A stretch of DNA of 64,000 nt from Halictus rubicundus. Its lineage: Eukaryota; Arthropoda; Insecta; Hymenoptera; Halictidae. The DNA is taken from contig NW_027489076.1 in assembly GCF_050948215.1 (NCBI RefSeq), positions 1-64,000 of the forward strand. The letters run 5' to 3'. The number at the start of each line of letters is the position of its first letter. Position 1 is the first letter of the stretch. A program made the translations under genes and the position numbers. This document shows positions 44,512 to 52,977 of this stretch, in pieces. The notes beneath the pieces are model-generated. The model was given only the letters and a program-made list of their open reading frames with translations. It was not told the DNA's origin and searched no databases.

Positions 44512-45461
44512 TGTTCGATTTCACGTATTTGTTTAGAGGCCCTTTTCCGATTATTTGCTGTCCTTCGTTTACTTAGAAGAATGCTTAGTCCTCGAAGTGT
44601 CGAAAACGTGCACTCGAGGATTTAAGCTGACAGCATTGGAAAAGTGGCCATAAAGTCAATTCGTTAGACTCTCGTTTCGAGTACCGATCGCGAGGTACGC
44701 GAGGGTCCCGAATTCGGACTACAACGGGCCGTTGTCCGTAGCACGCAGCGGCCAAGGAAACGCAGTCCTTGCGTCGCATCGCCAGGCCTCACAGGTCATA
44801 TTTCACAAGGGCACCTGGGTTGTGTCTATCGAGACACGCTCGGGTTCGAGCCGAAGATCGCATCCCCTTGGTTTCGTGAGCGTACTCAGACCAAGGGGGT
44901 AATAAACCACGTTCGGGCCACTTGGGCCAGCCAGCACGCGGGCCACGCAGGCCATAAATTTCGAAGGCCACTCAGGCCGAAAAACAGACGCGCTGTTCCG
45001 AGGTCCTTAAAACGCGCATTTTTCGAGATTTCCCATTTTCGGCTGAGGAGGAGCTTCCACCTCCACCACGAGAAGAAGACCCTCCTCCTACAGCCAAAGT
45101 GACGAATGGGGTGCTTTTTCCCCCAAAATTGGGCCTATGCCTACGAATTTCCTCGTTACACGAGTTAACGAGAGAGCGGACCTCGGAACAGCAACATCAG
45201 AATCATCCGCGCATCTGAAGCATTCAGAACCCTCAGAATCATCCGCGCATCTTAAGCAGACAGAACACAGAAACACTCGCGCATCTACACGATTTTTAAA
45301 ACGCACATAGTCCGTCAATTCCACACTGCGACCACTGTTCCTAATTTAACCAATCACCTAAAGTTAATTCGGCAGGTGATAGTGCCGTGTATTGTTTAAA
45401 AATAAACGAACATTGTCAACAAAACTCGCATTTATTAAACATACCGACACAAAACATTTCA
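44512..45461 (+). repeat. 5' LTR of the BEL/Pao element
   Basis: Begins TGTTCGATTT and ends CATTTCA. It differs from the 3' LTR by one substitution (GAGCCGAAG versus GAGCCTAAG) and two adjacent changes near the end (ACATACC versus ACAATCC). It contains an AATAAA at 45401-45406 near its end and another within GGTAATAAACC near 44900. Three degenerate copies of CATCCGCGCATCT lie at about 45196-45285. The open frames inside are short and recur in the other LTR, and I regard them as noncoding. U3/R/U5 borders cannot be fixed from sequence alone. Confidence 0.93.
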
Positions 45462-45479
45462 TGGTCCTTCGAGCCGGAT
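45462..45479 (+). other. Primer-binding site, tRNA-Tyr type
   Basis: The 18 bases directly after the LTR begin TGGTCCTTCGAGCCGGAT. This is the complement of the 3' end of insect tRNA-Tyr (acceptor CGAAGGA plus CCA) as I remember that tRNA. There is no gap between LTR and site. The tRNA identity comes from memory and should be confirmed by alignment. Confidence 0.8.
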
Positions 45480-45824
45480 CAGTGATCTAGTGGAGTGTGT
45501 GTAAAACGGACATTCACGAGATTTGTCAGCCTTGACGATCTCCATCTCTTCGGGGAAGCCACATCAGTGACATCGGGGAACCAACGTCCTCCTGGCAGCA
45601 AGCGGACCGGAGGCGTTCACAGCATCCCAGTACTGTTGTTGGCGACACATCTTCCGGGAGATCAACAAACACTGGGGACCTGAGTTCCAGCCTGCTGATT
45701 CTCCAGGATCAAGGAACCAGGAACGAGACAGCGAAAGAAGTCATCGGCAAGGTAGGCTTGTCAATTTCGCACACAATCAAATCCTTTCTTATATCGTACT
45801 TCCTTTCTGTCTCGATTTCACGAA
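45480..45824 (+). other. Retrotransposon leader (5' untranslated region)
   Basis: About 345 bp between the primer-binding site and the gag ATG. A 62-codon open frame from 45495 has no recognisable motif and no ATG-like context that would favour it. This stretch would hold packaging and dimerisation signals, but I cannot assign any from sequence. Confidence 0.6.
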
Positions 45825-47168
45825 ATGGCGTCCTCAAGCAAACAAACGATCGACAAAAACGAACAAATCGGTTCATTACGCAATAAGTGTAGATTTTTCA
45901 AAGGCCAAAGCACCGTCCTGAACAACTTTGTTGCGTGTTATAAAGATTCTCCGTTAGAACGCATAAAACTTCGCGAAAGAATCGGCCGGTTAAGAGATCT
46001 ATTTTCTAAATTCAATCAGCATCAAGACGAGCTTGCAATGCTGTCCGATGATTATGAGGAATTAGATAAACAACGAGAACAGGTAACCGAAAATTATGAC
46101 AACGCCATTGCGTCAGCGATTCAATTACAAGAATCTTTCGCGACAAACACAAAAATCACGCTTTCTGAAAACAATCACGACGAATCAAAGATTATTCAGG
46201 TCAATTTGCCAAAGATAGATTTACCAAAATTCGACGGGCGAATTGAACACTGGGTAACATTTAAGGACGCGTTTCAAACAATGATTCACACACATACCGG
46301 GTTAAGCAATATACAAAAATTAAATTACTTGAAGTTATCCTTATCGGGAAGGGCCGAAATCGCAATCGGCGCATTCACGATAAGTGATGAAAACTACGAA
46401 GCCGCTTGGAAGCACTTAACCGAAATTTACGACAATAAACGCGCATTGGTACTTCGACACGCGGCTCTTTTACGCGACACACCCGCGATGTCAAACGATT
46501 CATCAGAATCAATTCGTGACCTTGCAAACTACATGCAACTTCACATTCGATCACTCGAAGCGTTAGGACGGAAAAAGGAAGATATCGCGAATGATCTTCT
46601 AACTAGCATCCTCATTTCGCGTATGGGCAAGGAAACGCGGAAAACGTGGGAACGCACGTTATCCGATACCGAAGTGCCCAAAATTGATGATATTTTCAAG
46701 TTCTTGCATATGGCATCACATCAATGCAAGGATTATGAAACCGTATCGTACAATAATCACCAGAGACAAGAAAACACATATCAAAAATCACACTCTAACA
46801 ATAATCGCGCAAAATACAATCCACCTAAACGTAATTCGCCACCGCCTTCGCCAAGATCAGTCCGGCGGGTTTTCAACACCGCAATACAATTCCCAACGTG
46901 TGGAATCTGTAAATCGGGATCGCACGCAGCATTTCAATGTAAATCGTTTTTAGATGCATCTGTAGAAAAACGCATTGAGTTAGTTCGCAAGTCAAATTTA
47001 TGCTACAATTGCCTAAAACCGGGACATTCGCACAATACATGTCGCGGTGGCAGATGCAAAAAATGCAACCTACCGCATAACACACATTTGCATTTGGATC
47101 GGAAATCCGACAGACCAAAATTAGAATCTCGCGATGACACCACGTCAACAGAAAACACCGATCCATGA
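45825..47168 (+). CDS. gag: BEL/Pao Gag polyprotein
   Basis: 447 residues from a clear ATG. The N-terminal ~110 residues are helical and charged, probably coiled coil. Residues ~126-270 match the DUF1759-type Gag region (motif LPKIDLPKFDGRIEHW followed by LNYLKLSLSGRA). The C-terminal third is Asn/Arg/Pro rich and ends in zinc-binding motifs: CCHC at 359-372 (CX2CX4HX4C), CCHC at 393-406, and a CX2C with two histidines at 411-423. Gag should form the cytoplasmic particle and bind element RNA. The stop is UGA followed by CUAG, a context known to be leaky. Coding-like sequence continues in the same frame for 44 codons after it, so this stop may be read through or may be a recent mutation in a formerly longer frame. 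Confidence 0.93.
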   Translation: MASSSKQTIDKNEQIGSLRNKCRFFKGQSTVLNNFVACYKDSPLERIKLRERIGRLRDLFSKFNQHQDELAMLSDDYEELDKQREQVTENYDNAIASAIQLQESFATNTKITLSENNHDESKIIQVNLPKIDLPKFDGRIEHWVTFKDAFQTMIHTHTGLSNIQKLNYLKLSLSGRAEIAIGAFTISDENYEAAWKHLTEIYDNKRALVLRHAALLRDTPAMSNDSSESIRDLANYMQLHIRSLEALGRKKEDIANDLLTSILISRMGKETRKTWERTLSDTEVPKIDDIFKFLHMASHQCKDYETVSYNNHQRQENTYQKSHSNNNRAKYNPPKRNSPPPSPRSVRRVFNTAIQFPTCGICKSGSHAAFQCKSFLDASVEKRIELVRKSNLCYNCLKPGHSHNTCRGGRCKKCNLPHNTHLHLDRKSDRPKLESRDDTTSTENTDP

Positions 47169-47303
47169 CTAGTTACTCGCTTCGATATTACACATCAATT
47201 AAACAATCACATCACTTCGCTTATCACAGACGGTTCAACACACGGTTTGATGGCTACGGCCATAGTTCACGCAATAGACAAAGACAAAGCCAATCGAATG
47301 TAG
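47166..47303 (+). other. Gag-to-protease junction: leaky-type UGA, then UAG and +1 frame change
   Basis: TGA at 47166-47168 is followed by CTAG. The same frame stays open and protein-like to a TAG at 47301-47303. The protease frame is +1 relative to gag and is open from 47278, so the two frames overlap for only about 25 bases (47278-47303), and any frame change must happen there. The alternatives are a disabling one-base insertion (or two-base deletion) or programmed +1 frameshifting. Most BEL/Pao elements use one continuous gag-pol frame, which favours mutation. The very similar LTRs mean any such mutation is recent. Confidence 0.8.
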
Positions 47304-50300
47304 AACCTTATTAGACACTTGCTCCAACGCAAACTTCATCACGTCCGATTTAGCGAAAAAATTAAACCTACAAACGCACGAACAAAGTGTAACCATCGAA
47401 GCTTTGAACGATTTAAACACTGTAACGAATCGGATTGTCAAATTGAAAATTGTCTCTCGGATAACAAATTTTAATCGCACACTCAGTTTTTTCATAATAC
47501 CTAGAATTGCCAGTCATTTACCCGATTGTCAAATTGATAGGACAAAAATTCAAATTCCGCATAATATAAAATTAGCAGATCCGCATTTCCATCGGCCGGC
47601 TCCAATCGACATGCTGATTGGTACGGGACCGACGATATCGTGTCTCAGCATTGGTCAGGTTAAATTATCAACGCGAGATAATTCCGATTTGATCCTCCAA
47701 AAAACGCAGTTAGGATGGATCATCGGGGGGAGTGCTCCTATTCACCTGGCAAGAAACACACGCACTACATTAGTAAATAATGTCAACTTCGATCTAACCA
47801 AATTCTGGCAAATCGAAGAAGGTCCGTCGCATCCTCATCTCACACCGGAGGAAGAGGAATGCGAGGCACATTTTAAACGCACATTTTCACGCAACAAAAC
47901 CGGAAGATACGTCGTCGCGCTTCCGTTTAATCAATACAAACCAAATCTAGGCGAATCCCGTACGCGCGCATTAAATCGATTCCTATCGCTGGAACGAAAA
48001 CTTACACACAACTCAGATTTACGAACCGAATATACAAAAGTAATCAACGAATATCTGTCATTGGGTCACATGAGTCAGGTAGAAACACCTGACATTTCGG
48101 ACGGATTCTACCTGCCACATCACGCGGTAATAAAGCCGACAAGCACAACGACGAAGGTTCGAGTGGTCTTCGATGGATCGGCCAAATCGACCACCGGATA
48201 CTCGTTAAATAACGCACTTCTGACTGGTCCAACCATACAGGACGATATTTTTTGTTTACTTCTTCGGTTCCGCATGCATTCGTTTGTTCTGACTGGCGAC
48301 ATAGAGAAAATGTACAGACAGTTTCTAGTACGTCCAGAAGACCGCGCGTACCAAAGAATTTTATGGAGGAACGAACAAAACGAAATCGCAACTTACGAAT
48401 TGAAAACAATTACATTCGGACTATCCTCTGCTCCATACTTAGCCACGCGATGCCTTCAGCAATTAGCGATCGATGAATCACACAATTACGGCGCGGCTTC
48501 CGAAGTCATTAAACGGGACATCTATGTAGATGATCTCTTGACCGGAGCCGCCACATACAAAGACGCGCAAAAATTACGAAACGAGATCATTTGTTTACTC
48601 AAACGAGGAGGATTAAATATCCGCCAATGGGTATCAAATGACCCTCGTCTTTTATCAGATCTCTCTGAAGAGCAAGTACATCCCAAGTTTTTCGGTGACG
48701 AAACAGTCAAAACCTTGGGAGTATCATGGAATCCGCACACAGATTCATTTAGTTATTCAGTGAATATTAACAATAACGAAACACACACAAAACGCACAAT
48801 CTTATCTACCATCGCGAAAATTTTCGATCCTTTGGGTCTCCTTGGGCCAGTAATAGTTGTTGCAAAAATTCTTATGCAGCAACTCTGGCAACTTAAGGTA
48901 GATTGGGATGAGTCATTGCCCATGGCCATACAACAGGAATGGTCCACATACCAAACTCAATTAAAATCACTCACAACTGTAACATTTAGACGACACGTCG
49001 CGCAGAGTTCAGTCAGAACAATCGAATTGCATGGCTTCTGTGACGCCAGCGAACGCGCGTACGGGGCTAGTATTTACATACGCACAATAGATAAATCCGG
49101 AAATATAAAATCAAGGCTTCTTTGCGCAAAATCACGCGTTGCGCCATTAAAAACCGTTAGCCTCGCACGTCTCGAACTTTGCGGTGCCACTTTGCTCGCG
49201 AACTTGTATTGTGCAGTAAAAGACGCAATTAATCACACGCATTTAAAAACGATTTTTTGGACCGACTCCACGATCGTGTTGCATTGGCTGTTGCGATCTC
49301 CGAACACACTTAAAACCTTTGTCGCGAATCGCGTCGCGGAAATCCAAAATAAAACAAACATTAAGGCATGGCGACACGTCAGATCTGGTGACAACCCCGC
49401 AGACTTATTATCTCGGGGTATCACAGCTCGGGAATTGATCAAAAATAATTTCTGGCAATTCGGACCAGAATGGCTTGCATACGATGAATCATTATGGCCG
49501 GAATCGTGTGTCGAAGTACCCAATGCAATACCAGAATTACGCAAAATCACATGTTTTACTTCTACAGTCATAAACGCACAGGAAATTCTTGAACGAAGTT
49601 CATGCATCAGGCGACTTCGTAGGATAATCTCATATTGCTTACGATTTTTACCTAAAGGCCGTTGTCGCGGTCCAATTACTGTATCAGAAATCAATCGCGC
49701 AAATAATAAGATCATTAAATTGACGCAAGAAACAGCATTTCGAGAAGAATTGAATGATCTCAAATCCGGACACGCATTGAATACCAAAAGTAAATTACTT
49801 TGTTTAACTCCTTTTCTTGATGAGAATGGGCTTTTACGCGTAGGAGGTCGCCTCCAAAATTCAAATCTCAATTTCAACCAGAAGCATCCGATTCTTTTGC
49901 CGAAGAATAATTTCATAACGGAATTAATCATACGCGACGCTCACGTTAATAATATGCATTCTGGTTTAACCGCAACATTGTACAACGTCCGTCAATCGTA
50001 TTGGCCGATTGATGGTAAAAACACAACACGCAAAATAATTCGCAACTGTGTCAAATGTTTCCGGGTCAACCCACCTACCACCAAGTACATAATGGGCAAT
50101 CTTCCCACACATCGAGTCACAGAAAATCGACCATTTATCAACACAGGCGTCGATTATTGCGGCCCTTTTTATATAAAGGAACGTCAGTACCGAAACCGCA
50201 CCCGAATAAAGATATACGTCGCAGTCTTTATTTGTTTTTCATCCAAGGCAGTACACCTTGAGGTGGTTGGTGATATGACCACGGAAGCATTTTTAGCAGC

Positions 50301-51039
50301 TTTTAAAAGATTTATCGCACGGCGCGGAATTTGCAAAAATGTATATTCCGATAATGGTACAAATTTTGTCGGTGCCAATAATGAGATAATCGAGCTTCTC
50401 AGAGTTCTGCAAGAGGATGAAAAGGCTAGACGCTTTCTAACGGATAAAGATATTACTTGGCATTTCATACCCGCACTCTCTCCTCATTTCGGCGGACTCT
50501 GGGAAGCTGCGGTTAAATCTTTTAAACATCATCTCAAACGCGTAGTGGGCGAGGAACTATTTACGCTCGAACAATTTAACACTTTTGTAACGGAAATCGA
50601 GGCAATCCTGAATTCCCGTCCGTTAACACCGTTGTCTTCCGATCCCAATGATCCCTCAGCTCTTACTCCTGGCCATTTATTGATTGGTTCCGCGTTGACA
50701 AGTCTGCCAGAGGTCGATTTCACCGCAACCTCGACCAATCGGTTGTCAAAATGGCAACACATTCAGAAAGTCAAACAAGACTTCTGGATTAGGTGGTCAA
50801 AGGAATACATCCACCATCTTAATGTACGCGCAAAATGGACCAGGGGCGAGCACAGCATCCAGGTGGGGACGATCGTGGTCCTCAAAGATGACCATCTACC
50901 ACCGATGAGCTGGAGTCTAGGACGAGTCGAGGAAATTCATCCTGGCAGGGACGGCATCACTCGCGCAGTCTCCGTTAAAACCATTAACGGCATTTATAAG
51001 CGGAATGTAAAGCAAATTGCACCACTTCCGTTAGACTAA
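47278..51039 (+). CDS. pol: BEL/Pao protease-reverse transcriptase-RNase H-integrase
   Basis: No ATG starts this frame; it should be made as a fusion with Gag. Order: aspartic protease (catalytic loop at about 47308-47325, reading LLDTCS rather than D-T/S-G); RT with LPHHAV (about 48110), FDGSAKS, and YVDD at 48523-48534; RNase H with CDAS (about 49040), RLELCG, WTDST and NPADLLSRG; integrase zinc-binding HHCC (about 49936-50061); integrase core D (50152), D (50350, SDNGTNF) and E (50503, GLWEAA), with 50 residues between the second D and E. A C-terminal region with GTIVVLKDD and SLGRV follows. Catalytic residues of RT, RNase H and integrase look intact, and the frame is open for about 1250 codons. 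The protein copies element RNA to DNA and inserts it. The expression break upstream is described separately. Confidence 0.92.
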   Translation, partial: TKTKPIECRTLLDTCSNANFITSDLAKKLNLQTHEQSVTIEALNDLNTVTNRIVKLKIVSRITNFNRTLSFFIIPRIASHLPDCQIDRTKIQIPHNIKLADPHFHRPAPIDMLIGTGPTISCLSIGQVKLSTRDNSDLILQKTQLGWIIGGSAPIHLARNTRTTLVNNVNFDLTKFWQIEEGPSHPHLTPEEEECEAHFKRTFSRNKTGRYVVALPFNQYKPNLGESRTRALNRFLSLERKLTHNSDLRTEYTKVINEYLSLGHMSQVETPDISDGFYLPHHAVIKPTSTTTKVRVVFDGSAKSTTGYSLNNALLTGPTIQDDIFCLLLRFRMHSFVLTGDIEKMYRQFLVRPEDRAYQRILWRNEQNEIATYELKTITFGLSSAPYLATRCLQQLAIDESHNYGAASEVIKRDIYVDDLLTGAATYKDAQKLRNEIICLLKRGGLNIRQWVSNDPRLLSDLSEEQVHPKFFGDETVKTLGVSWNPHTDSFSYSVNINNNETHTKRTILSTIAKIFDPLGLLGPVIVVAKILMQQLWQLKVDWDESLPMAIQQEWSTYQTQLKSLTTVTFRRHVAQSSVRTIELHGFCDASERAYGASIYIRTIDKSGNIKSRLLCAKSRVAPLKTVSLARLELCGATLLANLYCAVKDAINHTHLKTIFWTDSTIVLHWLLRSPNTLKTFVANRVAEIQNKTNIKAWRHVRSGDNPADLLSRGITARELIKNNFWQFGPEWLAYDESLWPESCVEVPNAIPELRKITCFTSTVINAQEILERSSCIRRLRRIISYCLRFLPKGRCRGPITVSEINRANNKIIKLTQETAFREELNDLKSGHALNTKSKLLCLTPFLDENGLLRVGGRLQNSNLNFNQKHPILLPKNNFITELIIRDAHVNNMHSGLTATLYNVRQSYWPIDGKNTTRKIIRNCVKCFRVNPPTTKYIMGNLPTHRVTENRPFINTGVDYCGPFYIKERQYRNRTRIKIYVAVFICFSSKAVHLEVVGDMTTEAFLAAFKRFIARRGICKNVYSDNGTNFVGANNEIIELLRVLQEDEKARRFLTDKDITWHFIPALSPHFGGLWEAAVKSFKHHLKRVVGEELFTLEQFNTFVTEIEAILNSRPLTPLSSDPNDPSALTPGHLLIGSALTSLPEVDFTATSTNRLSKWQHIQKVKQDFWIRWSKEYIHHLNVRAKWTRGEHSIQVGTIVVLKDDHLPPMSWSLGRVEEIHPGRDGITRAVSVKTINGIYKRNVKQIAPLPLD

Positions 51040-51426
51040 AATTGTCACACTTACCCTTTCTTATCAGATAAGGTTTCATTTATATTAGTTGCGCACATTA
51101 TTTATCTAGTTCTACACGCGTATCGTTTTTAATTTAAGTTGCGCCTTACTATTAATTTTACTCGCATTATATTCACACTACTTACGTTCCAACTTCGCAT
51201 TATATGATTCGCATATTTCGTTACATATCAGTTTCGTACATTGTATGTTTAGTTTTAGACGCGTATCTTCTTTATTTTTCAAGTCGCGTCTTATTCTTAA
51301 TTTTACTCGCGTTATATTCACAGTACTTTTTGCGTTTCAACTTCACATCATATAATCCACACATTTCGTTTGTGCTATTACTCGCATTATATCATGTTAT
51401 ATTCTTGAATGACTGTATCATTCAAC
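51040..51426 (+). repeat. AT-rich 3' region with two diverged ~143-bp direct repeats
   Basis: Between the pol stop and the polypurine tract. Two imperfect copies begin near 51087 and 51230. Matching landmarks are GCGTATC at 51118 and 51261, AATTTTACTCGC, TTATATTCACA, CAACTTC and ACATTTCG/ATATTTCG. A hydrophobic 85-codon frame (51204-51461) crosses the second copy and runs into the LTR. It is more likely repeat sequence than an envelope remnant, because it has no signal peptide plus cleavage pattern and no homologous counterpart frame. Confidence 0.7.
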
Positions 51427-51436
51427 GGGGGGAGCA
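51427..51436 (+). other. Polypurine tract
   Basis: GGGGGGAGCA lies immediately before the TGTTCG start of the 3' LTR, where the plus-strand DNA primer is expected. It is purine-only apart from the penultimate C. Confidence 0.8.
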
Positions 51437-52386
51437 TGTTCGATTTCACGTATTTGTTTAGAGGCCCTTTTCCGATTATTTGCTGTCCTTCGTTTACTTA
51501 GAAGAATGCTTAGTCCTCGAAGTGTCGAAAACGTGCACTCGAGGATTTAAGCTGACAGCATTGGAAAAGTGGCCATAAAGTCAATTCGTTAGACTCTCGT
51601 TTCGAGTACCGATCGCGAGGTACGCGAGGGTCCCGAATTCGGACTACAACGGGCCGTTGTCCGTAGCACGCAGCGGCCAAGGAAACGCAGTCCTTGCGTC
51701 GCATCGCCAGGCCTCACAGGTCATATTTCACAAGGGCACCTGGGTTGTGTCTATCGAGACACGCTCGGGTTCGAGCCTAAGATCGCATCCCCTTGGTTTC
51801 GTGAGCGTACTCAGACCAAGGGGGTAATAAACCACGTTCGGGCCACTTGGGCCAGCCAGCACGCGGGCCACGCAGGCCATAAATTTCGAAGGCCACTCAG
51901 GCCGAAAAACAGACGCGCTGTTCCGAGGTCCTTAAAACGCGCATTTTTCGAGATTTCCCATTTTCGGCTGAGGAGGAGCTTCCACCTCCACCACGAGAAG
52001 AAGACCCTCCTCCTACAGCCAAAGTGACGAATGGGGTGCTTTTTCCCCCAAAATTGGGCCTATGCCTACGAATTTCCTCGTTACACGAGTTAACGAGAGA
52101 GCGGACCTCGGAACAGCAACATCAGAATCATCCGCGCATCTGAAGCATTCAGAACCCTCAGAATCATCCGCGCATCTTAAGCAGACAGAACACAGAAACA
52201 CTCGCGCATCTACACGATTTTTAAAACGCACATAGTCCGTCAATTCCACACTGCGACCACTGTTCCTAATTTAACCAATCACCTAAAGTTAATTCGGCAG
52301 GTGATAGTGCCGTGTATTGTTTAAAAATAAACGAACATTGTCAACAAAACTCGCATTTATTAAACAATCCGACACAAAACATTTCA
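51437..52386 (+). repeat. 3' LTR of the BEL/Pao element
   Basis: 950 bp with TGTTCG at the start and CATTTCA at the end, about 99.7% identical to the 5' LTR by eye. A candidate poly(A) signal AATAAA lies at 52326-52331. It is followed by CTATT and the satellite word TAAATCC, completing the target duplication. Confidence 0.93.
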
Positions 52387-52391
52387 CTATT
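52387..52391. repeat. Target-site duplication, right copy (CTATT)
   Basis: Identical to 44507-44511; see the left copy for the reading of the pre-insertion site. Confidence 0.92.
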
Positions 52392-52673
52392 AAATCCTAT
52401 ATCGTATCCTCTATCATATCCTATCCTCTATCCTATCCTATCCTGTATCCTATCCTATCCTCTATCCTATCCTATCCTCTATCCTATCCTATCCTGTATC
52501 ATATCCTATGCTCTATCCTATCCTATCCTCTATCCTATTCTATCCTCTATCCTATCCTATCCTCTATCCTATCCCATCCTCTATCCTATCCTATCCTCTA
52601 TCCTATCCTATCCTCTATCGTATCCTATCCTCTATCCTATTAAATCCTATATCGTATCCTCTATCCTATCCTA
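52392..52673 (+). repeat. Satellite A between the two retrotransposons
   Basis: Only about 280 bp of the 12-bp satellite separate the LTR element from the LINE tail. It includes CTGTATCC, CATATCCTATGCTC, CCCATCC and a CTATTAAATCC word at about 52638, all typical of the surrounding array. Both insertions are therefore independent events into the same array. Confidence 0.93.
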
Positions 52674-52695
52674 TTTTTTTTTTTTTTTTTTTTTT
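52674..52695 (-). other. LINE poly(A) tail
   Basis: 22 uninterrupted T on the plus strand, which is a pure A22 at the 3' end of the minus-strand element. It directly abuts satellite CTATCCTAT. Uninterrupted length suggests a recent insertion by target-primed reverse transcription. Confidence 0.9.
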
Positions 52696-52977
52696 CCGAG
52701 GAGGTAATCTCGTTACGGATACCCGAATCCCCCCCCCCGGGGGGGGGGTGGTCCTGGTTATGTGGGACTCCTCGGCTGGTTGGTGCAACGCCGAGTATAC
52801 CCACTAACTCCTCCCCGTCCGTCCCTAGACTCCTGGGGGCACCCGTGCTCTGCGCGCGCATGTCAATCCGGTGTGCCCCCGCCTTAGCATACCACCCAGG
52901 GGGGGACGCGGCCCCCTCCCGTACCTACTCTATCCGAAGGCACCACGCAACGGACGACGTGGCGCCTTCCCCCCCTG
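52696..52977 (-). other. LINE 3' untranslated region with C10/G10 palindrome
   Basis: 282 bp between the ORF2 stop and the tail. It contains ten C followed directly by ten G (52729-52748), a perfect 20-bp palindrome. Short open frames across it (52845-53057, 52661-52861) are not gene-like. Confidence 0.8.

Larger units (their letters stand above)
44512..52386 (+). mobile_element. BEL/Pao-type LTR retrotransposon, complete length
   Basis: A 7875-bp element with identical-length 950-bp LTRs, TG...CA ends, a CTATT target duplication, a tRNA primer-binding site, gag, a protease-RT-RNaseH-integrase frame and a polypurine tract. Assignment to BEL/Pao rests on the Gag with a DUF1759-like region, the Pao-type RT with YVDD, the RNase H following it, and the integrase order. 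No envelope gene is present. The LTRs differ at about three of 950 positions, so the insertion is young. The coding region nevertheless has an in-frame UGA, a UAG and a one-base frame change between gag and protease. It sits inside satellite A. Confidence 0.95.

Noticed and set aside
44585..45324. Minus-strand open frames in the LTRs
   Set aside because: Short, without motifs, and present in both LTR copies as expected for noncoding LTR sequence.
51204..51461. Hydrophobic 85-codon frame as an envelope remnant
   Set aside because: It lies across the diverged direct repeats and runs into the LTR; the hydrophobicity follows from AT-rich codons.
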